From: Herbiconiux daphne
GTDB taxonomy: Bacteria; Actinomycetota; Actinomycetes; Actinomycetales; Microbacteriaceae
Assembly: GCF_024979295.1 (NCBI RefSeq)
Contig: NZ_JANLCJ010000004.1
Coordinates: 372,001-436,000 of the forward strand
DNA: 64,000 bases
Direction: 5' to 3'
This document shows, in pieces, positions 37,244-45,172 of this stretch. Position 1 is the stretch's first letter. Every line of letters begins with the position of its first letter. The position numbers were made by a program, and so were the translations under genes. Under the pieces are notes generated by a model that searched no databases, was not told the origin of the DNA, and worked only from the letters and a program-made list of their open reading frames with translations.

Positions 37244-38242
37244 GTGACCGAAGAGCACGACGACGCGCGATCCGCTCCCCGCGGCACGTTCGCGATCGCA
37301 CCGCGCGGAGCGTTCTCGCTCGAGGCGAGCATCCGTTTTCTCGAGGGGTTTCCGCCGGTCACCTACGAGGCGCCGGCCGCGCGCACGCTCGACTTCGCGT
37401 TCGCGCTCGAGGAGTCGTGGCTGACGGTGGGGGTGAGCCTGGAGCAGATGGGGGCCGAGCAGGCGGGGGCGCGACGGCCTGGAGCGGATGTGTCGGGCGA
37501 GGTTCGCGGCCGGGTGTTCGCCGAGCGCGCACTGAAGCGATCGGAGCTGTCGGCGGTGCGGGCGCAGGTCGAGCGCATCCTGTCGCTCGACATCGACGGC
37601 ACCGGGTTCGCCGGGCCCGGAGGGGTCGGTGATCGCGACCCGGTGATCGGTGCCGCCCAGCGGCGTCATCCCGGGCTGCGGCCCGTGTGCTTCTGGTCGT
37701 GGTACGAGGCGGCGGCCTGGGCGATCATCTCGCAGCGGGTGCGCCGCACCCAGGCCGCCGTGGTGAAGCAGCGGCTGGCCGACGAGTTGGGCACCCCGGT
37801 GCTCGTGAACGGCGTCGCCCGACAGGCGTTCCCGGCGCCGGCCGCCCTCGCGCGGCTCGAGTGGATGCCCGGGCTCACCGTCGCCAAGGTCGAGCGGCTG
37901 CGCGCGCTGGCGGATGCCGCCCGCCGCAACGACTTCGACAGTGCGAGCCTTCGCGCGCTCCCGCGCGATGAGGCGCTGCGGTCGCTCGAGACGCTCGCCG
38001 GTGTCGGGCCCTTCTCGGCCGAGCTCATCCTGCTGCGAGGTGCGGGCGACCCCGACTGGGCGCCGCTGAACGAGACCCATCTGCGCCTCGCCGTCGCAGA
38101 CGCCTACGAGCTCGACGCGCCGCCGTCGGATGAGCAGCTGGCCGAGATCTCGGCGGCGTGGGCGCCGTTCCGCACCTGGGCCACCCTGCTTCTGCGCACG
38201 CAACACGAAGACGATCTGGCTGACTCAGACGCGGCTCGGTAG
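37244..38242 (+). CDS. AlkA-like DNA-3-methyladenine glycosylase (HhH-GPD)
   Basis: 332 residues from the GTG at 37244, which has AGGAGG five bases upstream; an open frame extends further but without a better site. The C-terminal half is the HhH-GPD fold: 'AAAWAIISQRVRRTQAAVVKQRL', then the hairpin 'LETLAGVGPFSAELILLRG'. The family excises alkylated purines from DNA. Aligned without gaps to my recollection of E. coli AlkA, the catalytic Asp238 of 'LPDDYLIK' falls on Glu277 ('PLNETHLR'). The active-site acid is therefore Glu instead of Asp, which may alter or lower activity. Confidence 0.82.
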   Translation: MTEEHDDARSAPRGTFAIAPRGAFSLEASIRFLEGFPPVTYEAPAARTLDFAFALEESWLTVGVSLEQMGAEQAGARRPGADVSGEVRGRVFAERALKRSELSAVRAQVERILSLDIDGTGFAGPGGVGDRDPVIGAAQRRHPGLRPVCFWSWYEAAAWAIISQRVRRTQAAVVKQRLADELGTPVLVNGVARQAFPAPAALARLEWMPGLTVAKVERLRALADAARRNDFDSASLRALPRDEALRSLETLAGVGPFSAELILLRGAGDPDWAPLNETHLRLAVADAYELDAPPSDEQLAEISAAWAPFRTWATLLLRTQHEDDLADSDAAR

Positions 38243-38327
38243 TTTTCCGAGCTTTCTTCACTTTCGATCGACTTTCGACTATTCTCGTCCTGGGGAACGG
38301 GTCGATCGCTCGAGGAAGAAGAGTTCG

Positions 38328-39035
38328 ATGAATCACTCCGCCCGTTCGCGCCGTGGCGCTGCCTCTCTGCGCTCGCGCGCCGCCGGCATCGCCGCCGTTC
38401 TCGTCGCGTGCCTGCTGCCTCTCGCGGCTGTCGGCGCGATCGCATATCCGGCGGCCGCCTGGGCGCCACCCGTCGGGCCACCGGTCTGCGGTTACGCCGA
38501 TGCCGACGATGCACCCATCGAAACGGTGATCGCGAGCGTCACCGTGCACCTGCGCACCTTCTGCCATGCGACGAGCCGGGGCGGCATGTCGGCCTCATCT
38601 GCGCACGGCACGGTCGTCATCGACAGCTTCGGGTCACTCACCTACGCGGCCGATGCGACATTCTCGGGCATCGACACCATCACGGTCACCGCGATCACTT
38701 CGCGCGAGGGCACCGGCCCCACCACCACGTTCCAGGTCGCAGTCGCGGAGCCGGCGCAGGCGGTCGACGACGAGTTCTCGATCGACCGGGGCGCGACACT
38801 GAGCGGTGTGAGCCTGCTCGACAACGACAAGGTCACCGGCGTCAGCGGCGGATGGTGGATTCAGGCGGGAGCCACACCCACGACGCACGGCGTGCTGACG
38901 TTCGACCGGCTCACGGGCGACCTGACCTATCGCCCCGACCCCGGGTTCTCGGGCGACGACGGCTTTCTCTATCGGCTCGAGGCGCACGGCGGAGTGGAGT
39001 CGAACATCGCGCGAGTGACCTTCCACGTCTACTGA
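38328..39035 (+). CDS. Secreted protein with cadherin-like/Ig repeats
   Basis: 235 residues. A signal peptide occupies about 1-46 (basic 'RSRRGAASLRSRA', then 'IAAVLVACLLPLAAVGAIA'). Two Ig-like modules follow. The first (about 58-135) is 'HGTVVIDSFGSLTYAADATFSGIDTITVTA'-like. The second (about 140-235) is a clear bacterial cadherin-like tandem repeat: 'AVDDEFSIDRGATLSGVSLLDND', then 'HGVLTFDRLTGDLTYRPDPGFSGDDGF'. Such domains are structural, on the surface or in the medium. No anchor is visible, so it may be released. Confidence 0.82.
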   Translation: MNHSARSRRGAASLRSRAAGIAAVLVACLLPLAAVGAIAYPAAAWAPPVGPPVCGYADADDAPIETVIASVTVHLRTFCHATSRGGMSASSAHGTVVIDSFGSLTYAADATFSGIDTITVTAITSREGTGPTTTFQVAVAEPAQAVDDEFSIDRGATLSGVSLLDNDKVTGVSGGWWIQAGATPTTHGVLTFDRLTGDLTYRPDPGFSGDDGFLYRLEAHGGVESNIARVTFHVY

Positions 39036-39060
39036 GCACGCGCGACGGGCGCGGTCGGGC

Positions 39061-39399
39061 TCAGTCGGTCGCCACGAACGCCAGTGCGCACTCGGCGAAC
39101 GGCACCCACTCCGCGGAGGCCTCGAGGGGCAGGCTGACCCAGTCCTTGAACGGCCGACCCTTGCCCGACGGGTCGAACAGCTCGGCGCCGTCGACGCCCA
39201 GGGCCGCCGCGTGCTCCGGGCTCGCCGCACCGAGCTTGAGGCCGAGCGCATCACCGTTGAGGCACGCGAACATCACGCCCTTGTGCATCAGAATCGGGCG
39301 ACCCATCATGCGTCCGCGCGCGATCGCCGGGTCACCCAGTTCGGCGACCAGCAGGTCGAGCTGCTCGAGTGCGGCCTCGGAACTCACCGGTGCCGCCAT
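39061..39399 (-). CDS. TfoX N-terminal-domain-like small protein
   Basis: 112 residues from the ATG at 39399, with GGGGAG a few bases upstream. The core 'RMMGRPILMHKGVMFACLNGDALGLKL' followed by 'PSGKGRPFKDWVSLP' matches the TfoX/Sxy N-terminal fold found as a stand-alone protein in actinobacteria. Competence regulation is known for the two-domain gammaproteobacterial Sxy; that role should not be carried over here. Soluble, cytosolic. Confidence 0.75.
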   Translation of the reverse strand: MAAPVSSEAALEQLDLLVAELGDPAIARGRMMGRPILMHKGVMFACLNGDALGLKLGAASPEHAAALGVDGAELFDPSGKGRPFKDWVSLPLEASAEWVPFAECALAFVATD

Positions 39400-39544
39400 C
39401 CGCTCCCCCGCCTCTCGTCGCACTCCCCGCACCGTCGGCTACCGAATGGACGGCTGCCGAACCGACGCGTGCCGACAGCGTAGCGCCGCGACGCGACCCG
39501 GTCGAGCCGCTTCGGAGTCGGAGTCCGGGGTCGGGGCGCCCCGG

Positions 39545-39693
39545 CATCAGCCGGCCCGGAGTCAGCCGCCCCGGCGTCAGGCGGCCCGGAGTCAGGCGGC
39601 CCGGAGTCAGGCGCCCCTGCGTCAGGCGGCCCGGAGTCAGGCCCCCGGCGTCGGGCGGCCCGGAGTCAGGCCCCCGGCGTCCGGCGGCCCGGT
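39545..39693. repeat. 15-bp tandem array, about ten units
   Basis: Units of GTCAGGCGGCCCGGA run from 39545 to 39693, two of them 14 bp long and most with one to three changes. The array sits between the TfoX-like gene and the 3' end of the amidase gene. It is contiguous, with no spacers, so it is not CRISPR. Confidence 0.9.
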
Positions 39694-39721
39694 GTCGGTC
39701 GAGGGCGTCCGGCCGGCGCCG

Positions 39722-41203
39722 TCACCAGCCGGGCGGGGGCTCGTGGGCGATGAGTCCCTCGCGCTCGGCGATCACGGCGACGTGCAGCGGGGTGAAGTCT
39801 TCGAGGTAGGGGCCGATGAGCTGGGCGCCGACCGGGAGTCCGGATGCCGCGCCCGCGCCGAGCGGCACGACGGTCGACGGTCCACGGCCGAGGCTCGCCA
39901 GCCGGCTCCACGCCCCGATGACCGCCTGGGCCGGATGTTCCCAGCCGTCGATGAGCAGGGTGCGCGACTCCGCCGGCACCGTCGAGTGGCAGGGCGCGAC
40001 CGTCGGCACGGTCGGCGCGAGCACCACGTCGACCGTCTCGAACACCGCGTTCCACTCCGCGGCGATGCGGCGCTGCTGCTGCCAGTCGGCCCAGGTCGCG
40101 CGCACGGGCTGGGTGTAGAGCAGGGCGTTCTCGATCTCGGACGATTCGGCGCTCCCGGCCGCTCCGGGCATCTGCCCGGCGATGTCCACCAGCCGCGACC
40201 AGCTCTCGTCGTCGAGCGCGTGCACGAGTTCGGCTGCCTGCAGCCGCTCGAACAGCCGCATGGCGGCGTCGCCCACGACCGGCGGCGCGGTCAGCTCGGT
40301 CACGAGGCATCCGGAGTCTTCGAGCCGCTGCGCGAACAGTTCGATGGCCTGCCGGGTCTCGTCGTCGACGGGCGCCGCCGGGTCGTCGAGCCAGAGGGCC
40401 ACCCGGGCACCGTCCAGCTGAGTGACGCGGGGCGCCGGGAGGTCGAGGCGCCAGCCCACGGCATCCTGCGGCGCGGCGCCCATCATCACGCGGGTGAGAC
40501 GGTCGAGGTCGACGGCCGAACGCGCCAGCGGACCGGTCGCCGAGAGCGACGGCTCCAGCAGGCCGCCCTCGGGCCAGGGCATGTGGCCCTGCTTCGAGAT
40601 GACGCCGTTGCTCGGGCGGTGCCCGAACAGGCCGCACCAGGATGCCGGAACGCGAATCGATCCCGACAGGTCGCTGGCGATCTCGCCTGCCGCGAATCCG
40701 GCGCTGACCGAGGCCGCGGAGCCGCCGGAGGATCCGCCGGGGGTGTGCTCGGCGTTCCACGGGTTGTCGGTGCGCCCGAAGTCGTCGTTCACGGTCTGCG
40801 AATCGGCGAGGAAGAGCGGCAGGTTCGTCTTGCCGAGCAGGATGGCATCGGCCGCGCGAACGCGGGCCACGACCGGCGCGTCGTCGCCCGCGACGCGCGA
40901 GTCGCTCAGGCGGCCCTGCGACGTGCGCAGGCCGCGCACGTCGAAGGAGTCCTTCACGGTCATGGGCAGCCCGGCGAGCGCGCCCACCGCCTCGCCGGCC
41001 GCGCGGCGCCGGTCGACGTCGGCCGCCGTGGCCCGCGCGGAGGCGGCATCCGTCGCGACCACGGCATTGAGCTCGGGATTGCGCGCCTCGATCAGCGCGA
41101 GGTGCCGCTCGAGCAGCTCGACCGCGCTGAGCTCGCGCGCCTCGAGTGCGGCGAGCATCGTGGTGGCGTCGAGCTGCGCGAGCGAGTCGGTGGTGGCATC
41201 CAT
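39722..41203 (-). CDS. Amidase signature family enzyme
   Basis: 493 residues from the ATG at 41203. The Ser-cisSer-Lys triad is visible: Lys in 'GLPMTVKDSFDVRG', the two serines in 'TPGGSSGGSAASVSAG' and 'ASDLSGSIRVPASWCGLFG'. 'GLPVGAQLIGPYLED' closes the domain. The family hydrolyses amide bonds (amides, nylon oligomers, or Glu-tRNA when in GatCAB). The absence of gatB/gatC neighbours and the sequence point to a general amidase. It stands alone; a 15-bp repeat array follows its stop and a 16-bp repeat region precedes its start. Confidence 0.92.
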   Translation of the reverse strand: MDATTDSLAQLDATTMLAALEARELSAVELLERHLALIEARNPELNAVVATDAASARATAADVDRRRAAGEAVGALAGLPMTVKDSFDVRGLRTSQGRLSDSRVAGDDAPVVARVRAADAILLGKTNLPLFLADSQTVNDDFGRTDNPWNAEHTPGGSSGGSAASVSAGFAAGEIASDLSGSIRVPASWCGLFGHRPSNGVISKQGHMPWPEGGLLEPSLSATGPLARSAVDLDRLTRVMMGAAPQDAVGWRLDLPAPRVTQLDGARVALWLDDPAAPVDDETRQAIELFAQRLEDSGCLVTELTAPPVVGDAAMRLFERLQAAELVHALDDESWSRLVDIAGQMPGAAGSAESSEIENALLYTQPVRATWADWQQQRRIAAEWNAVFETVDVVLAPTVPTVAPCHSTVPAESRTLLIDGWEHPAQAVIGAWSRLASLGRGPSTVVPLGAGAASGLPVGAQLIGPYLEDFTPLHVAVIAEREGLIAHEPPPGW

Positions 41204-41270
41204 CGCTCGATCATGCCCCGCGCGCATTGCGCCCATGTTTCGGGGGGCCCGCCGCCGCCAGCCAGGCACA

Positions 41271-41371
41271 ACGCGCCCGGGTGCCGATGCGCAACCCAGG
41301 CATCCAGGTGCCGACGCGCCCAGCGGCCCAGTCGCCCACGCGCCCAGGTGCCGACGCGCCCAGGTGCCGAC
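41271..41371. repeat. 16-bp repeat region between amidase and purM
   Basis: CGCGCCCAGGTGCCGA occurs as two perfect head-to-tail units at 41339-41354 and 41355-41370, with degenerate copies from 41271. The rest of the 227-bp gap is GC-rich and holds no gene that I can support. Confidence 0.75.
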
Positions 41372-41430
41372 GCGCGCGGGCGCGCAGCTCACGGGCGCAG
41401 GCGCCCCCCTCGCCGCGCCGCGCGCCCGGC

Positions 41431-42549
41431 TCAGGCCGCGGGGTAGGCGCTGACGAGGCGCACGGCCCCGCCGTCGACGCCCTTGGCGCCCTGTTCGAAG
41501 CCCTGCTCGGCGAGCGACTCGGCCGTGCGCGGGGCCGTCGACACCGTGCCGACCGGCCAGGTGCGGATGCCCTCGGCCTCGATCGCGGCCGCGACGGCCG
41601 CCGCCGACGACGCGGAGACCACGGCGAAGAAACCGATGCCGAGGTTCCAGGTGCCCTCGGCGCTCTCGAGCGAGCTGCCGGCGATCGACGAGAGAACGCG
41701 GAACACCGGCGCGGGCGACCAGGTCGACCGGTCGACCTCGATCCACGAGCCGCGCGGCAGCACGCGCGCGAGGTTGGCCGCGATGCCGCCGCCGGTCACG
41801 TGCGAGAGCGAGTGGATGGCGCCGCCGAGCGCCGGGTTCGCGAGCACCCGCACGAGGGGGCCGGTGTAGAGCCGGGTCGGCTCGAGCAGCACCTCGCCGA
41901 CCACGCCGCCGAAGTCGTCAGACCGGTCGGTGTAGCCGAGGCCCGCGCCGGCGAGGATGTGCCGCACTAGCGAGTAGCCGTTCGAGTGCAGCCCCGACGA
42001 CTCGAGCGCGAGCACGACATCGCCGTCACGCACGCGATCGGCGCCGAGCACGGCATCCGCCTCGACCGCGCCGACCGCCGCGCCCGCCACGTCGTAGTCG
42101 TCGACACCCATCAGCCCCGGGTGCTCCGCCGTCTCGCCGCCCACGAGGGCGGTGCCGGTGGCCGAGCAGGCCCGCGCGATGCCCGCCACGATCGTGGCGA
42201 TGCGCTCGGGCACCACACGCCCGCAGGCGATGTAGTCGGTCATGAACAACGGCTTCGCTCCCACCACCACGATGTCGTCGACCACCATGCCCACCAGGTC
42301 TTGCCCGATGGTGTCGTGCTTGTCGAGGGCCTGCGCGATGGCCACCTTGGTGCCGACGCCGTCGGTCGAGGTGGCGAGCAGCGGATGCGCGAACTCCTTC
42401 AGAGCCGACGCGTCGAACAACCCGGCGAAGCCGCCCACCCCGCCCAGCACCTGGGGCCCGTGGGTGCGTTGCACCGCCGCCTTCATCAACTCGACGGCGC
42501 GGTCGCCCGCCTGGGTGTCGACTCCGGCCTCGGCGTAACTGTTGCTCAT
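41431..42549 (-). CDS. purM: Phosphoribosylformylglycinamidine cyclo-ligase (AIR synthetase)
   Basis: 372 residues from the ATG at 42549 behind GGAGA. It makes 5-aminoimidazole ribonucleotide from FGAM and ATP. Seen: 'YAEAGVDTQAGDRAVELMK', the ATP-binding 'LLATSTDGVGTKVAIA', 'IGQDLVGMVVDDIVVVGAKP', 'LVGGETAEHPGLMG' and 'HVTGGGIAANLARVLP'. The length is slightly above the ~350 typical. It is separate from the fused purD-purC at 30543, so the purine genes are scattered. Confidence 0.97.
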   Translation of the reverse strand: MSNSYAEAGVDTQAGDRAVELMKAAVQRTHGPQVLGGVGGFAGLFDASALKEFAHPLLATSTDGVGTKVAIAQALDKHDTIGQDLVGMVVDDIVVVGAKPLFMTDYIACGRVVPERIATIVAGIARACSATGTALVGGETAEHPGLMGVDDYDVAGAAVGAVEADAVLGADRVRDGDVVLALESSGLHSNGYSLVRHILAGAGLGYTDRSDDFGGVVGEVLLEPTRLYTGPLVRVLANPALGGAIHSLSHVTGGGIAANLARVLPRGSWIEVDRSTWSPAPVFRVLSSIAGSSLESAEGTWNLGIGFFAVVSASSAAAVAAAIEAEGIRTWPVGTVSTAPRTAESLAEQGFEQGAKGVDGGAVRLVSAYPAA

Positions 42550-42605
42550 GTCTCCATTCTCGCGGACGACGCCCGGATGCGCGCGCACGCGAACCGCGCG
42601 CTCGC

Positions 42606-44963
42606 CTACCAGGCGCAGGCCGTGAGGTTCTGCACCGCGGGCGAGAGCGAGTTCGGGCCGCCGAGCAGCACGATCTTCGTGGCGCCGAAGGCCGCCGCGT
42701 CGGCGAGCACCCCGCGCGGCACGCAGTCGCCCGGAACCACGTAGAGCGGCGCATCCGTCTTTCCGGCCAGCACTCCACCGGCGAGGGCGTCGGGGAAGTT
42801 CGAGCCGGTCGCCAGGTAGATCGTGTCGGCAGTGGTGAACGCCGACCGGTTGAGCGAGATCGACGCCTGGTAGCGGTCGGCGCCCGCGACGCGGTCCACC
42901 GTCGCCGGGATGCCCGACGCGAGCGAGTTCTTCACCGACTCCGACACCGAGTTCACACCGCCGACCACGGTGAGCGACGTGGTCTGCAGCTTCTTGAACA
43001 GCGACAGCGTCGGCGCGTCCGCTGATCCGGCGCCGCCGTTCACGAGCACGACGGGCTCGTCTTTCGAGCCCGCGGCGCCGCCCGCCGACAGGGCGTCGGG
43101 GAAGTTGCCACCGTTGGCGACGTAGGCGTGCGGGGCGGTGCTGAAGACCGATTCCACCACGGCGCGGCTGGCCGCGTAGCGGTCAGCGCCCGAGATGCGC
43201 TCGATGGCGGCATCCGGAACCAGCGTGCGCAGGGTCGACAGCACCGACTCGTTGACCGAGTTCGGGCCGCCCACCACGACGATGCGCTCGGGCGAGAGCG
43301 ACGTGATCTTCGCGGCCACGACGTCGGGCACGCCGTCGGTGAGCGTCAGCAGCAGCGGGCCACCCTGCTTCACGGCGGCGGGGCCCGCGCTCAGGGCGTC
43401 GGGGTAGTTGTAGCCGGTGGCGACGTAGACGACGGGGGCCGTGTCGGGATACATGCGGTTCGCGATCTCGACGGCCACATCGAAACGGGTGGCGCCCGAG
43501 ATGCGGTCGACCGCCGGCCGGTCGGCCACCACGAAGCTGCCGCTGACCGTGGCCGACTGCTGCCCGGTCTGGCCGTAGGTGGCGAACATGCTGAAGGTGT
43601 GGGGGCCGTTGGCGAGACCGGATGTCGCGGTCGTGGTCCAGCTGCCGTTGCTCGCCACCGGCACGTCGACCTGGGCTCCCCCGTCGATCGCGAGGTGCAC
43701 GGTGAAGCGCGTGCTGCCGCCGGGCACCGTGCCGGTGGCGTTGCCGCCCTGGTAGACCGGGGCGCCGCCGCCGAGCGTCGCGCTCGAGGGCTTCGGCACA
43801 TCGACGAGCAGCTCGTAGTTCGGCTCGGCGTTCAGCACCGATTCGTAGTTCGAGTCGATCGGGAAGGCGCCGGTGATGCTGCCGAGATCCCAGCAGCTGT
43901 TCTGGTAGTTGCCGAACGACACGATGCCCACGGCGTAGTTGCCCGAGAGCACCGCGCCGCCGCTGTCGCCGCTCAGCGAGCACATGTTCGACGTGAACGA
44001 GTTCACGAGGGTTCCCCCGATGGAGTAGACCTCGTCGACCGCGCCGACGACACCGCAGGTCCAGCCCGTGGTGCGGCCCGACTTGCAGATCGACTGGCCG
44101 ACGATGGCCTTGGTGTAGTCGCGCACCGGCACGGGTGAGCCGGAGGTGACGGTGCCCTGGTTGTTGTTCCAGGTGCCGACGGAGGGCTTCGAGGTCCACG
44201 ACGGGTAGGTCGAGAAGAGGCTGGCGTCGTAGCCGTTGCCGAGGTGGGCCGATCCGGGGATGGGCTCGCCGAGGATGGCGCCGCCGGTCGGGTCGACACC
44301 CGGGCCGCTCTGCTGCAGCTCGAAGACCGTGCCGTCCCAGCTGGAGTCGGGCACGTAGCAGTGGCCGGCCGTGAGGAAGAGGTTCGAGTTGTTCGAGCGG
44401 TCGCGGCCGTTGAAACCGGTGGAGCAGAGCCATCCGCCACCGGCGTCGTCGGGGCTGTAGAAGCCCTGGCCGCCGACGAGGTCGCCGAGGAATGCGGTGT
44501 CGGGGGTCGCCTCGATCACGTCGCGCGACGCGGCGGCGACCGGCGCGCCGAACTCGGCGGTGGCGCCGAGCGACTCCACGGCCGCGGCATCCGCGTCGGA
44601 GGCGACGTTCACCACGAGTTCGGTGCCGTCGACCCGGGAGCCGAGCACGGTGGTGCCGGCGGCGGTGAGCTCGTCGACGACGTCGACGGCGGTGGCCGCG
44701 GCATCCGCCTGGGCGTAGTACTCGGCGGGGGTGAGGCCGAGGTCGTTCTGGAGGGCGGTCGCGAGCTCGGTGGGCGTCACGGCGGCCTGCTCGGCGTAGA
44801 GCTCGGGCGAGAAGTCGCCCATCACCACGCGCTCGTCGGGAGCGACCGGAGCCGGGGACTCATCGGCCGTGGCGGCGAGCGGGGCGCCGACCAGCGAGGC
44901 TCCGGCGAGCACGAGTGCGGTGAGAGCGCCGGTCAGACCTGCGCGGCGGAAGGGGAGGGACAA
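42606..44963 (-). CDS. Secreted trypsin-like serine protease with three CWB2 wall-binding repeats
   Basis: 785 residues from a TTG at 44963, chosen because GAGAGG lies 8 bases upstream and it gives a compact signal peptide (SLPFRRAG, hydrophobic core, ATADE). An ATG at 45059 would add a 32-residue pre-sequence. After a pro-region, the chymotrypsin-fold domain has His201 ('LTAGHCYVP'), Asp246 ('GYDASLFS') and Ser334 ('SLSGDSGGAVLSG'), resembling alpha-lytic or streptogrisin-type S1 proteases. A linker Ig-like stretch follows, then three CWB2 repeats ('RISGATRFDVAVEIA', 'RISGADRYAASRAVV', 'RVAGADRYQASISLN'). It is probably self-processed and displayed on the wall. Confidence 0.9.
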   Translation of the reverse strand: MSLPFRRAGLTGALTALVLAGASLVGAPLAATADESPAPVAPDERVVMGDFSPELYAEQAAVTPTELATALQNDLGLTPAEYYAQADAAATAVDVVDELTAAGTTVLGSRVDGTELVVNVASDADAAAVESLGATAEFGAPVAAASRDVIEATPDTAFLGDLVGGQGFYSPDDAGGGWLCSTGFNGRDRSNNSNLFLTAGHCYVPDSSWDGTVFELQQSGPGVDPTGGAILGEPIPGSAHLGNGYDASLFSTYPSWTSKPSVGTWNNNQGTVTSGSPVPVRDYTKAIVGQSICKSGRTTGWTCGVVGAVDEVYSIGGTLVNSFTSNMCSLSGDSGGAVLSGNYAVGIVSFGNYQNSCWDLGSITGAFPIDSNYESVLNAEPNYELLVDVPKPSSATLGGGAPVYQGGNATGTVPGGSTRFTVHLAIDGGAQVDVPVASNGSWTTTATSGLANGPHTFSMFATYGQTGQQSATVSGSFVVADRPAVDRISGATRFDVAVEIANRMYPDTAPVVYVATGYNYPDALSAGPAAVKQGGPLLLTLTDGVPDVVAAKITSLSPERIVVVGGPNSVNESVLSTLRTLVPDAAIERISGADRYAASRAVVESVFSTAPHAYVANGGNFPDALSAGGAAGSKDEPVVLVNGGAGSADAPTLSLFKKLQTTSLTVVGGVNSVSESVKNSLASGIPATVDRVAGADRYQASISLNRSAFTTADTIYLATGSNFPDALAGGVLAGKTDAPLYVVPGDCVPRGVLADAAAFGATKIVLLGGPNSLSPAVQNLTACAW

Positions 44964-45110
44964 GCGTCGTGCCTCTCGGTCGTGCCGAGAGCGGATGTCG
45001 CATCCCAGGGTTGCCGTCAGCGTCGACGCCCGCGTCCCCCCGGCTCGGATCGGACTCATCCTAATAGCATCATGTGTCGAATTGGCGACGGCGGCGCGCG
45101 CCGTGTCGGG

Positions 45111-45156
45111 GCCCTGGCGGGGCGCTGGCCGGGCGCTGGCGGGGCACTGGCGGGTG
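45111..45156. repeat. 11-bp tandem repeat downstream of adaptor gene
   Basis: About four units of GGCGCTGGCSG lie in the 209-bp gap between the adaptor stop (45173) and the protease TTG (44963). They follow the adaptor's stop in its direction of reading. Confidence 0.65.
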
Positions 45157-45172
45157 CTCTCGCACGGCGCTC

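Noticed and set aside
39545..39693. CRISPR array
   Set aside because: Repeats are contiguous 14-15-bp units without spacers, and no cas genes are near.
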